Assembly: GCA_033065855.1 (NCBI GenBank) | Contig: JAVXUO010002027.1 | Coordinates: 1 to 64,000, forward strand | DNA from: Escallonia rubra | Lineage: Eukaryota; Streptophyta; Magnoliopsida; Escalloniales; Escalloniaceae | Length of the DNA: 64,000 nucleotides | Reading direction: 5' to 3' | Shown: positions 23,121 through 33,948 of the stretch, in pieces | How the letters are laid out: each line of letters starts with the position of its first letter | How positions within the stretch are numbered: position 1 is the stretch's first letter | Made by a program: the position numbers and the translations under genes | Notes under the pieces: generated by a model | The model's database searches: none | The model's input: the letters and a program-made list of their open reading frames with translations, nothing else | What the model was told of the DNA's origin: nothing

Positions 23121-23540
23121 ACATCTCTGTTCATCAGTGCGTGTCTTGGTCCCGGCAAATCCAAAACGTTACGTGCGTGTAATACGGGCTACGGAGTATA
23201 TAAGCAAAAGCGAACGAACTGTCCCGTTTGGATGGAAGTACATAAATGGGTGCCAAGCTAGCCAGCCTAGCGAGCTAGGATGGCGTAAGAAGTCGGACTG
23301 GATTTGGCATTTGGCAGTCAAAAGAGGAAGCTTTACAAGCAACTGCACTCTCGGGTTTTGCCTTAGAAAGTGGGCGACTTTTGCTATTTTAGCTTTGCTT
23401 GTTGTTGGAAATTGAGATGAAGGCAAAACGGGAAGTGACTGACAAGGGGTAGAGATTGACCTCCCCAGATAGGAACCTTAAGTTGCAAGCAATGTCGTAA
23501 ACACTAATATATGACAGCACATGGAAATACAAGCAAAGGA
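23121..23540. promoter_or_regulatory. duplicated downstream block with TATATAAG, unit 1
   Basis: Strongly similar to 30325-30705. Shared strings in order include CCAAAAC(G/A)TTACGTGCG, GTAATACGGGCTA, TATATAAG, TGATGGCGTAAGAA-like, TTTTGCCTTAGAAAGTGGG and GCAAGCAATG(T/G)CGTAAACAC. TATATAAG at 23197-23204 reads as a good TATA box on the plus strand, following an ACGTG core. No shared open frame and no hairpin was found. It may be a distal control element of the MIR164 gene or the promoter of a separate non-coding transcript; both are inference. Confidence 0.6.
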
Positions 23541-24207
23541 TCCTATAAATTTTGAATCTCGACAGTTTGGGAGTGACATAAAAACAGCACAGATATTCCT
23601 AAAACACCGTTTTGTCGCTATTAGTGTCTTTCGTTGCAAAAATTTCGATTACCCATATCCTTTTTTATAGCAGAAGGCAAAGTTCGTTTGTCATGTTAAA
23701 TATAATAAAAGACAATCACTTCCATAAATCAGGTATCGACTCTCACTTTTTTTCCCTCTATTTGGAAGAATATTTGACTCATGAGTATTGAAATTCGAAT
23801 TTAAGACCTTGAGGTTATTTATCAAGACCTGGGAGTTGCATCTCACTTAAAGTGCAACGGAGCACAATCTCTAGCATGATTTGTTTATTTAGTAGGCGGA
23901 TGCACTTGTGTAGTTGGAACGGATTATCACTTTAACTCCAAAAGCTTTGGTAACTAGACCCTTGTGATCGTAGCGGGAGGATCTCACTAGAGATGATGCT
24001 GGTCGTAAATGGATCGGAATTGAATTTTTGTTGCTAATTAATACAGTAAATCACTAAAGATGAGGTTGTCCTAAATAAAAATTGAACATTAGTCGTCATA
24101 TAACAACAAATCATCATATGTATAGCCCGAGATGGTTGCTTTTGGTGGCAAACAATATATATTCTTCACTCCACTGCTCTCAATTTGGGAGGTGGGCTGG
24201 AGTAAAA
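23541..24207. other. intergenic DNA between duplication units, no gene seen
   Basis: AT-rich sequence without coding or repeat features that I can support. Confidence 0.35.
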
Positions 24208-24740
24208 GCAAAGCAAAGTCTGCCAAAGATGGAGAATCATATCTACCTAGGGACTCTCCCTGTTCTCCCAAAAACCAACATCAGCTCATCACCACTCACT
24301 CCCCTTCTATCTTCCTCTTCTTAATCAACACCTTTCCGTCCAACACGCAACCCAAACGTGCATTTCTTACACTGATCTGGGTATCTGCTACTGCTGCTCT
24401 CTGTCTCCTCACCTTTCCTCATCCTCTCTCTGCTTCACAATCTACTTATTTCCCCCCATGCCAAAACCAAAAAGTCTCACCATCAATTCACTTACGTCAA
24501 AAGTCATGAATGAGCATTTGATGAGTTTGCGGGATAATTATGATATACTTACAACCACAACCAGCCAGCCGAGACTTTTAAGCTTTGGGCATTGAATGAA
24601 GGCTTTCCTTGTGGGAATTTGATGAATGGCTTTATCGTATGGGTTGCTATTTACCTCTCGTTTTAACTTTCTTTGGTTAGTTTGGTTATGATTGAACCTG
24701 ATTTAGATGAATTGAGGATGACGACTGCACTGCCAACAGC
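24208..24740. promoter_or_regulatory. duplicated upstream block of MIR164 copy 2
   Basis: Counterpart of 19090-19610, with the same ordered strings (AAGATGGAGAATC, ATCTACCTAGGGAC, GTCCAACACGCAACCCAAAC, CTTACACTGAT, GAGACTTTTAAGCTTTGGGC). It lies 1.1-1.6 kb upstream of the second microRNA. Confidence 0.6.
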
Positions 24741-25620
24741 CCAACTTTAGTTGTGCTCTAGCTTGTTGCACAGGGTTTGTTACCTTGTTTAAAGTCTTAC
24801 AACGTGTACATTGGTGCGCGTGGCACCAAAAGCTAAATGTAAATATGATGTAAGAGTTTCTCCAATGTTATTAAAAATTAAAATTATGATTTTGTACAAG
24901 TATTCTCAATCACAATGATAATGTAAAAAATGACAGTAAACGTACATGTAACCTTTTAGTGAAGATCTTCAACTTCAAGTAGATAGTCTGACTGAATCAC
25001 TGTAAAGAAATTTTTGAAGATAAAATACTGCAGCTTAACCATCAATAGGAACGATAAATTGCACAAAAAATGTTTAGGGACAATGAGAAATGTTTGGAGA
25101 TCCATCTTTGTTGAGTTCAATCAAATTTAGTTTAATTGCACGACAGAATCTAGTTTTTTCTTAATCTATGCCCAATTTGGTAAAAACCAACTGTTAAGAT
25201 CCAGTCTTCGAGAAGTTGATTGCTGGGGATAAGATGTAAAGTTGAAGTCAATTTGTAATGTCCAAACGTAATAAGCTAGCCAGCCCGCTTCTCTTCTATC
25301 CCGCGTAACAAGCACGTAAGACGCAGAAGCCTTTCTTCTCTGCGACTAGTCGCCACGCATGGCCGAGAGAACGTGAACATCCAACAGCATCATCATGCTG
25401 GTTTCTCAAAGATTTCTTATGTTTTCTGCTTTTTGAATCTTCCCCCCCCCCCCCCCCTCTCTCTCTGTGTTTATCTCTCTCTCTCTTCGTGTCAATCCAA
25501 TCTTTTCCATCATGTATATTGAAGAATGGCATAGGCAAACACACGGCAAATTAAGCTTTTCTATCCACAGGGGGAAGGCATAATTTGGTGTCTGAAATCA
25601 GTCAATTTGATGTCTGCTAC
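24741..25620. other. interval upstream of MIR164 copy 2 core promoter
   Basis: AT-rich DNA with a C16 run followed by (CT)n at 25442-25466 on the plus strand. No gene seen. Confidence 0.4.
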
Positions 25621-25707
25621 CATCACCACCATGGTCTCTTTAAAGAATGCCCACTTCAAGACTCCATCTCTTTCAACTCTTTGCCTCTTTCTTCTCCCCG
25701 TCTCCCT

Positions 25708-25717
25708 CTATAAAATA
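25708..25717 (+). promoter_or_regulatory. TATA box of MIR164 copy 2
   Basis: CTATAAAATA sits about 90 bases before the mature sequence and follows TTAAAGAATGCCCACTTCAA, which is shared with copy 1. The predicted transcript start is near 25745. Confidence 0.75.
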
Positions 25718-25789
25718 CAAGTGAGCTTCTTCTTTCCTTGTTGCCAACAGATCTTTTTCACAGTGAAACGTGGTCAGCTATGGTTCATT

Positions 25790-25892
25790 GGGTGGGTAGC
25801 TCTTGCTGGAGAAGCAGGGCACGTGCAAAGTCCTCTCTGCATGGATCCACTCTGCACGTGCTCCCCTTCTCCAACATGGATTGCTCACTCCT
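25790..25892 (+). ncRNA. MIR164: MIR164 microRNA precursor, copy 2
   Basis: Mature miR164 at 25807-25827 is identical to copy 1. The star strand at 25855-25875 reads CACGTGCTCCCC then TTCTCCAAC, the standard miR164 star, with 2 nt 3' overhangs. The loop is only about 27 nt, shorter than in copy 1, and the duplex has one mismatch fewer. Targets are the NAC genes of the CUC/NAM and ORE1 groups. The core promoter and an upstream block are shared with copy 1, so the pair arose by tandem segmental duplication. A (CT)n tract follows at about 25951-25968. Confidence 0.96.
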
Positions 25893-26998
25893 TATTTCTT
25901 CTCCGATCCATCATGCATTCTTATCAGCACTGCAGAACCAAGCAGGCCCTCTCTCTCTCTCTCTCTCCTTCTCACACACGCATTCACACTTGGAAAGCTT
26001 TCTTGTGGACGACAGGCTACTAATTGTTCTTTCTGTGTAAGTTGTTCCAAGAGAGTTTCAATAAATTTCAACTTGCTATAGTGGTATAACACAGGATTCT
26101 CCAGTTTTGCAGGGGAAGAAGTATGGGTCTACATCTATATGCATCTGATACCTACTGTTTAAAGGACAGTTTGGAGTCAGGACCATGTGTTCATGTACAT
26201 CTGCCACCTCTCTTGGCTGCCCCAGAGCTTTCAGCTGGTCCACCCAAATCAAGACCCCTGCCATTTGCGTGGAAGCTTTATTTTTCTTTTCATTTTTTTA
26301 CTACTTTTGTCGTTCTGTTGTTTTTTTATTTGATTTGCAAATTTTCAAGATTAGATTTAGTGCGGGTACTGTAATCATTGCTTTTTTTTTATTTTTTATT
26401 GTAATTTTTTAAACTTTATATAATACGGAGTACTTATTTAAACGTTTGCATGTTTCTATTTTATGCTTATTTACTAAATCTATTCTAAGAAAATATACTT
26501 TAAATGACTTTAAACTGTTATTTGACTTCAAAATTCAAATCAACGTTTTATCATGAAAGAGCATCTAAGGTAATTGATATTTTCAATTTACTTCTTAAAT
26601 TTATACACTTTACTTTTTTTTTTTTGTGTGCTGAATATAGGAAAAAAGAACCGCTACTTCACAAGCATATCATTTCAAGAGCACATCAAAGTTTACCTTC
26701 CCTATTATTTTTTTTTCCTGGCTCACCTAAAAGACGACTAAGACCCGATATACGTATTGATTGATCGTGATATTAAAACTCATACATGAAATTCCATGAC
26801 AATCTAAAAAAGAAGAAAATTTGCGCTTTCTCTCTTTGCAATTAGTGGTTTTATTGGAACTTACATAATTGCTATTGACACTTCATATACTCTACACTAT
26901 TTGTATGTATAATTGTTTAATGTATTCTTACATAACAATTTGGAGAGTGCCATTAATTATTGTTGAAGTTCCAAAACTACCCTTTGCATTTGTCCTAT
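25893..26998. other. downstream part of MIR164 copy 2 transcript and intergenic DNA
   Basis: Likely includes the 3' part of the primary microRNA transcript. From about 26280 the sequence is very AT-rich, with a Stowaway-like AATACGGAGTACTTATT at about 26420. No protein gene is supportable. Confidence 0.4.
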
Positions 26999-27007
26999 TA
27001 ACAAATA

Positions 27008-27248
27008 GGAAAATTTTTGGCTGCTACCTTGGTTGAAGAAATTTTTCTTACCTTTTATATAGCGACAATCAATCATCTCTAAATGTTTCTAGTGACTTTT
27101 ATTTATTGAAACTAAAAAAATGCTGCTAATAATTATCGCTGAAAATGTTAGAAAAAAGCCACTGGAAACATTTGACAACTATTAATTGTCACTATACACG
27201 AGATTGGAGGAAGATTCCTACAACTCAGATACGAGCCAAAGTTTGTTC
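27008..27248. mobile_element. Mutator-type foldback MITE with perfect 9 bp TSD
   Basis: The element begins GGAAAATTTTTGGCTGCTAC and ends GAGCCAAAGTTTGTTC, inverted with respect to each other. TAACAAATA is present exactly on both sides (26999-27007 and 27249-27257). A 9 bp duplication is the mark of the Mutator superfamily. The two halves are inverted almost throughout (TATAGCGACAATCAATC against TTAATTGTCACTATA), so it folds on itself. It is 241 bp and non-coding. Confidence 0.85.
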
Positions 27249-27257
27249 TAACAAATA

Positions 27258-28551
27258 TTATCTTCTTATGCAATTCTCCTTTTAATTATGTTTCAAGATG
27301 TGGAAGCAGCCTTGAGATGAAGATCGTCTTTGCCATTATTAAATTTAAAAGTAAATTTCATCACGTTGGTTCCTTAAAGATTTCTTCTTCTTCTTCTTCT
27401 TCTTCTTTCTTCTTTTGAGTGAAGAGTTGAAATATATATCAAGATTAACGAAAAAAATAAAAATCATGCTGAGATAGACAAGTAAAAGATATACGGATGA
27501 TATTCTCATCCGATAGAAATTACAATAAAATAAAAGTCTAAAACAAACTGAAAAATAAAACATAGAAAACCTACAAACAAATAAGCCTAAAACAAATAAA
27601 TCTACAATCAGATAAGTTAGATTTTATTTTTTTTAAATGTAGATACATTAACTAACTAAATACAAAATAAATATCTACAAAACATGATAACTATTAACTA
27701 AAAACAAGATAAATACTAAAAAATCAGCCAATCAAATTAGACCAGCATTCTGTCCACTCCAACCCAAACTCCAGACACGTGTCCCTGTAATCCTGACACG
27801 TGTCTCCGCCGTTGTAACCTGTCCTCGATCTCCGTGCACCATTCCGGCGCCGGAAATGCCACATTTTTCGACCATCATCCTACTGCTTGACTCAAGAGGG
27901 CGCCATAACAAACTCAAACGAGAGCCCTTCAAACCATCAGAAGCATCGAAATCATCAGATAAATTCCATTGGACCAACCAAGTTCCCAGCAGGACCACCA
28001 TCAACCACCGACCCAAACATCGTGACCCATCAGCTGCCAAACCATCCTAACACAAAACAAGTGGTGCATCCTCACCACTTTCAATTTGCATTCAACAAAC
28101 CTTTCTAGAGCAAGGGGGAAAGGGGACAAAAAACACCTTGAAGTAATAACCTTAACCTAGACTCATCAAAGCTTCTTCGATCCATCGCAGCGCGACATCC
28201 ACAAGACCCAATCGACAAAATTTAACTTCATATGAAACCCACTACCCTGACGACAAATCTAATCTTCATCCAAAGCCCACCCCACCCCACCCCAACCCAA
28301 TCCTGAAGCACCCCAAAACCCCGACAGCTTAACCCCTCTTCAATTTTCAATCAAACTCTGGTGCCCAAAAATGCGAAAAAAACTCACCAGATCGATTGTA
28401 AAGCCCTCATGACAGCAAAGCTGTCCAGCTCACTGTAGCCCCCAAGATCCCCCACTAAAAGTAATAAACAACGATCTAAGCTACCACGTCACCGCCCGCC
28501 AGGAAAATCGACGCTGGTGACGGAAACAGAGGTATGAAAGTGAGAGGTTTG
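27258..28551. other. intergenic DNA with (CTT)n tract; possible old LINE 5' region on minus strand
   Basis: (CTT)n at 27382-27411. Between 27730 and 28550 the sequence is less AT-rich and a 102-codon minus-strand frame is open at 27732-28040. The block continues beyond the hAT insertion at 28560-29320 into CTCTTAGAGAGAGG. I recognise no domain. A degraded non-LTR retrotransposon 5' region is a guess. Confidence 0.25.
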
Positions 28552-28559
28552 GTAGAGAA

Positions 28560-29320
28560 CAGTGGCGGAGCCAGAAAAATTGTTTGAAGTGGGCATTAAA
28601 AAAAATGAAAATATTCAACAATCAATTAACTGCAAGAATACAAAGCAAAATCGGGTTGTATTACAATACTTAGTAAAAGTAATGCGTTTTTTCCTAATAA
28701 ACGCATAGAACTTTGAACTGGAAACAAAACAAATAAACATTTAGTACAGTGGACAAAAATATAAAAAAGGGTCAATTTACGGAATCAACAAATCCGTAAC
28801 TTCCAAAAATTTAACCTTAAATCTACCAAAATTTTGAAAAAAAAAACAGAGTACTTATTGTAAAAAAAAATGATGTGAATCGATAAAGAATTTTTACCAA
28901 TTAAACTTCGCTTTTTAACACTTGAAGCTTCCGTGCAAGAGAGAGGAAAGATATAATTGGGGGTAATGAAGCAGTGAGGAGACTTTTTCCTTATTAAGAA
29001 GATGGAGAAACTAAGGAGGAGGAAATCGAGGAGAAAGAACCGGAAGCCATCAATCTGCAGAAGAGGCAAGGACAGTGGTTAGACCCACATGCTCTTCCTC
29101 TATGTACTTATTCCTTTAATAGTCATTCTCTCCTTTTGTGTCCTATGATGAAATGACCAAATAGAGGCCACTTTAATTTGCTGAAGTCATATATTCATAG
29201 GGCACATTCGTCCATATAAGCTACGTACATAATATACACATAAGCTACATAACAGGAAGAGGACAGCAGGAGGGCAGGTGGGCACGTGCCCTCCTGTGAC
29301 CCCCACTACCTCCGCCACTG
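28560..29320. mobile_element. hAT-type non-autonomous element with perfect 8 bp TSD
   Basis: The ends are CAGTGGCGGAGCCAG on the left and CAGTGGCGGAGGTAG read inwards from the right. GTAGAGAA occurs on both sides (28552-28559 and 29321-29328). This length and the CAGTGGCGGA terminus fit the hAT superfamily. It is 761 bp. A 94-codon frame on the minus strand (28785-29069) is AT-rich and has no transposase motif. The perfect duplication suggests a fairly young insertion. Confidence 0.9.
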
Positions 29321-29558
29321 GTAGAGAAGGGATATCGTTGTTTTTAGCCCCTCTTAGAGAGAGGTTATGTGCTAACTTTTTGCAAAAGACTGCTAGAATG
29401 CAAAATTAAGACATGCAAACCAAACTGAAGCTCAGATAGAGAAAGATTTATTCTTTAATTTCATCACTTATGTTGCAAAGTAACCCTCACGATACTATTT
29501 GCTCTGGATAACGAAGACCCTCAAACTAACCAAAATTCCGAGCCTAGGGTGTTATTCC

Positions 29559-29919
29559 TGTTGCTGCAAAAAACATGCTTTGCGTACATTGCGGAACCCG
29601 AGCCTAGACCGATGACCTGCAAGACAAAAAACGAGTAACCGCCGGGTGGGGTTCCCGGCGGAGAACTCTCCGATACTTAAGTCAGAGCGCAGCTACAGAA
29701 TAGTAACTCTGAAAAAGCATGAATTGTCTAATTGTCCTTATACCTGAGAGTAGACCCCTTTATATAGCTGTAGGAGGAGAGTCCTAGTAGGATTGAGTCA
29801 TATGTCAGATGTGTTAGGATCGCGTTAGGATCCTCGAGAATCACGTCACAAGATAATTATCGATCTCCCAATTTGACTGGGATTGCCGGGTATTCACCAA
29901 TTTATTAGGAGTTATATCA
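29559..29919 (-). mobile_element. short solo LTR (361 bp) with perfect 5 bp TSD
   Basis: Read on the minus strand it starts TGATATAACTCC and ends TTTGCAGCAACA. ATTCC flanks both ends (29554-29558 and 29920-29924). A TATA box (CTATATAAA, minus) is at 29759-29767, followed by a GC-richer leader with CCCCACCCGGCGG. The length suits a Ty1/copia or short Ty3/gypsy LTR. No internal region remains, so it is a solo-LTR fossil. The intact duplication points to moderate age. Confidence 0.85.
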
Positions 29920-30324
29920 ATTCCTATCATTTATGCTCGACATCTTGAACACCAATATTGAATCATGCACCGTTTAACCATGACTAAACAAGATCAATTG
30001 GAACAACTACCAACACGCCCACTGTCCCATTCGGGTGAGATCTTCTTCTCCTTTTCCTTTAGAACTAAAACCATGGAACACAAGCTTGGCTTACTTGTAT
30101 TAGGACGGGAGAGGACAGCTAACCTTTTTAAGATTTCAACTATTGAGTCCACCCATGTAGAGCACATGTAATTCATTAAACATAGTAAATAATATGTGAT
30201 GAATCATCGCGTTTATGGTCACTTGTACTTAAATCTGCCAGTTAAGCAATTGAACACCATCCAAATCCTATCAAAATATTCAAAAAATTACAGTGGTATC
30301 ACAGCTAACCGTAAAACATAGGGA

Positions 30325-30705
30325 TCCTTCTCTGTGTCTTTGGTCCTAGGAATTCCAAAACATTACGTGCGCGTAATACGGGCTAAGGAATATATAAGAA
30401 GCGCACAGGGTTTGGACTTTGGAGCAGTCCCGTTTGGGGAAAAAAATGTAGACTGGGTGGCTAGGACAGTGATGGCGTAAGAACTTGAACTAGACTTGGC
30501 AGTCAACAGGGAAATGGTTTTACTCCCACAGTAAACTGTACTTTGGGGTTTGCCTTAGAAAGTGGGGGCTTTTGCAGCATGCATCTGCCCCATGGGGCCA
30601 TTCGGCCTTGCTTTTTGTTCGAGATTGCAGAAATGGAGGGGACTTATATTGCAAGCAATGGCGTAAACACGAACATGACAGCAAATGGAGGGGCAAGGAA
30701 AAGGA
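30325..30705. promoter_or_regulatory. duplicated downstream block with TATATAAG, unit 2
   Basis: Counterpart of 23121-23540. TATATAAG is at 30391-30398, after CATTACGTGCGCGTAATACG. Also shared are GATGGCGTAAGAAC, TTTGCCTTAGAAAGTGGGG and GCAAGCAATGGCGTAAACAC. It lies about 4.5 kb after MIR164 copy 2; the unit 1 block lies 2.1 kb after copy 1, the difference being made up largely by inserted elements (27008-27248, 28560-29320, 29559-29919) and other sequence. Confidence 0.6.
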
Positions 30706-32904
30706 ATATACATACATAACTGCGCCTGCGGGACGTTTTCTGGACACGCAATGCACGCATATCTAGGCTTGTCATGTTGCTTTCCGGACATGATTATGTC
30801 ACATGCCTCTTCCTCTTGTAAATAACTTTGCACCTGAGCAGCTGCCTGGTGCAGGTTTGTAACACTTATTCTGGGGTTTGCTCGGTTTGTGTGTGTGTGT
30901 GGGGTTGACCAGGAGGTGGTGGGGGAGCTCTTCTATTTGCTTTCAATCCTAAAATAAATCTCAAGTAAGAGCATGAAACGATCCATTATGCACAATTATC
31001 CATGTTTTTGTTTTGTTTGATTTTGAGTGTTTAGATGAGTGAGTTATAAATTTTAAATGGACCTTATGATTCCCTTATTTAGTTTTCCGTAAGAAAACAC
31101 ATGGTGTAGTTATCTTACAAACTCGAATTGTTATCGTCCAATTGAAGAAAAAAAATGTTGAGTGAGTGATAGATTAAAGTTTTAACTGTGGTCGTACCGC
31201 CATTATGTTTAGAAGCAAGTAATTTTGCACTTTTAGCTTTAAGTAAAGTTTAAGCATTGGATTTTATTTAGTAGTCTTGTGTTCTTCACACTTCAATTGT
31301 CATAAAAAAAAAAGCGTTAGTAACAATGCATTATCGTACTAATGGCGAAATAAGATTGGAAAAAGAATACGGCTATGTGAAAAAAGTTTTCGAAATCAGG
31401 TTCAAACTTTTCATACTGTCTGTTAATTAAATTTCATCTTTAATTATTCGAGGAAATTGCTTGTCTTTTAGTGTTCTTCTTCTAAGGGTGAGCAATTCAT
31501 TGAAACCAAACTGTCCAATCCAACCGATCACAAATTAATTAAACAAAACAATCAATTTTGCTCATTTAATTAAACAATCAAACCGAACCAGTTGATTCGA
31601 GTTTACTTTCCCGAAATCGAGCCAAACCGTATTACATTACTACAACTTCAGCTAAGCTCGTTCAAACCAATTCGTTCAAAAGAGTTTGACTTTTTTATTT
31701 TGTTTCAAATTGGTATTAGTCCGTTCAATTTCGTATCTAACCTCCAAACCGATCCAATTTATTCGGAAGTCGGAACAGTACATACTTGGGCTGATAAGTT
31801 ATTCGGCACATTAGAGAACGATCAGACACTCTTTAAGTTGGACTGGGCTACAACTTAGTAGTGGTCAGTTGATTGCATCTTTTTGTAACAGGAGAATAGG
31901 TGACAAATCGAAGCTTTAGCAACCAACTTCATCTGTGCGGGCTATTGGAGTTCCCCGCCTAATTACGGACAAGTGCACCTTTTGACAAGATCTTTCTCCA
32001 AGAAGGTACTAGGTTACTATTCCTCGGACCATGAAGCAACAAATCTGGGTTTCTATCTAGCCCTCCTTCAGTACGTACCACCTGTAATTCATCAACCACC
32101 ATATTTCTATTTTTAGAATTTGTTTTCTTGCCCATTTTTTGCCCACAATCTTTCCATTTGACATCATTTGCCAAAGAAGTAGACGACCTTGACTTAAAAG
32201 TGATTGAAGATTATTCTACTGGTGTGTTTGTCGAAAGAGTTTGCCGGTTCGTATACCTAACTGGATTGCTCATATTTTGTTTTCTTTGTTCACCGAGGAA
32301 GTATATATGCCCTTGATCTGTGGCTTGTTATTTGATTTCAAAGGGAGAGAAAATCGCGCCATCTTGGCGGAATAGGAAAGTTCAGGGAAAATCAATCATT
32401 ATATGATGTGAAAGAAGAGTCCTGGCATTTTAAATTGTTGTGCCATTTGGAATTTGAGGAGGCAGTGAGTAGATGTGAATGTAGCTTCCTGCGTTGTTCG
32501 ATTGTGTTTACTATGTGGGATCAATTGCTTTCAGAAATCTCTGCCGATACGAAATGCAAATACGCGTTACTGTCTGTTTAGGTTTTTACCCGTTACGATT
32601 TAGGTTGAATCGGCATTAAAACTCCATTTTGTTTTGTTGCTTTCCTAAACAGGAACCGCACTTGCTTAGATCGAGTGATATGCGCGAAAAGTTGTCATAA
32701 TTTCCTTTTCAGTGTTATGCGTGCTTTGTTCTTCTCTTCACTTTGATTTGCACCGGATGCTGTTCATTTTGAGATTCAAATAACCTATTCTGTTTGCATT
32801 CTTGCAATATATATGTGTTTAGAATACCAACACAATGTAATTAAACAAAGATTTGAAAATCTAGTTCATTGTTTGAGGCGAAACATCTTAGTTTTTCCAG
32901 CAGT
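30706..32904. other. intergenic DNA, no gene supported
   Basis: (GT)n at about 30885-30902. At 31959-32174 the minus strand is open for 71 codons with a soluble, protein-like composition (NMVVDELQVVRTEGG, LVPSWRKILSK), but I recognise no family and find no flanking exons. 31485-31600 begins GGGTGAGCAA and resembles hAT-type termini. The rest is featureless. Confidence 0.35.
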
Positions 32905-33419
32905 AAATCAAGAAGTTACCAATGAAGAGGATGCAGATACTGCAGCCTTAGTTTGCTTATCAAGTTGGTGGATCACAGTTTGTTGGAGTTGTTTAAACGT
33001 TGACGTCAACCAGTCTACCTGATCTTTAGTGAGTTCAGCGGTGGGTGCTCTCTACCTTTTTCTTTCTATGCCCCTTTTCCATCTGAGCTAGCATCTTTCC
33101 ACGCTTCTTCTCAGCTTCTAATTGTTCAGTGGCCTCATTCGCTTGAGCTCATTTATTCTAGCAGTGTTTTGTTGGACGTTAGGTTTTGGTTTAGAAACCG
33201 GTTTGAAATCGAGTCAATACTAGTATTCGCGACTGAGAAAGAAGTGTGATTAGGGGAGAAAATGACTATGCCAACATCTGCATCAGAGGGGGTACAGAGC
33301 TCAATTGCCTTCTTATAGATCCCACTGGGACGCTTTGGAAAAGTAGCAAACAAATCATCTTTATCTTAGATCGACTTCATTTTTATCTTTTGACGACCTT
33401 TAGTTTTCTTGTTTTCTAT
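32905..33419 (-). pseudogene. type I MADS-box (AGL61/62-like) pseudogene
   Basis: Read on the minus strand from 33419, the codons give an ENKKTKGRQKIKMK start, then LFATFPKRPSGIYKKAIELC, DADVGIVIFSPNHTSFSV and DSISNRFLNQN. This is the MADS domain of the M-alpha type I class, which in flowering plants acts in the female gametophyte and endosperm. It is broken. The position of the initiator Met reads ATA, an in-frame TAA follows the KMKSI segment inside the MADS domain, and the C-terminal part (EKKRGKMLAQM, KDQVDWLTSTFKQLQQ) continues only in other frames with further stops. It is a single-exon relic between the KCS gene and MIR164 copy 2. Confidence 0.85.
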
Positions 33420-33948
33420 GAGCGTAAGACTCCAGGCAAAGGAAATCAAGTGATAGATTTTCTTGTTGGTTTTTACGTGTTAAGAGGTAGGAAGTTATTC
33501 AGCATTAACACGTAGATTGAGCAGCAGCATGGCAACGTTACACAAATTAAGACCAGGCTTGATGCAGAACTTAATTAAACAAAATTGAAAGCATACTTCA
33601 TATGTAATTTGAGGGTTGCTTTTTTGTTCTTTTTGCCTGGGCTACATCATGAATGTTTCCCATTATCTTGTGTCACATATCATATCGAGAGGTGAAATGA
33701 TGCATTTGGTCTTTACGCTTACCTTTTTTCTTTTAACAAGCAAAGAGAACTAGAAGAGACATATTTATTGGCTGCATATTTTTACTACACCAATTTCTTT
33801 AGTTTACTACACATGAACTAGTTATCACTCTTTCATTGTCTTTTAAAGTGAAAAGAACTCTTGGAGCATGTCAGTAGCTCCTTTTTACTGCCTTCTATTG
33901 GTTTTAAAGAGTAAATGTTTAAAACCGGCTTGTTTTGCTTGATTTGCA

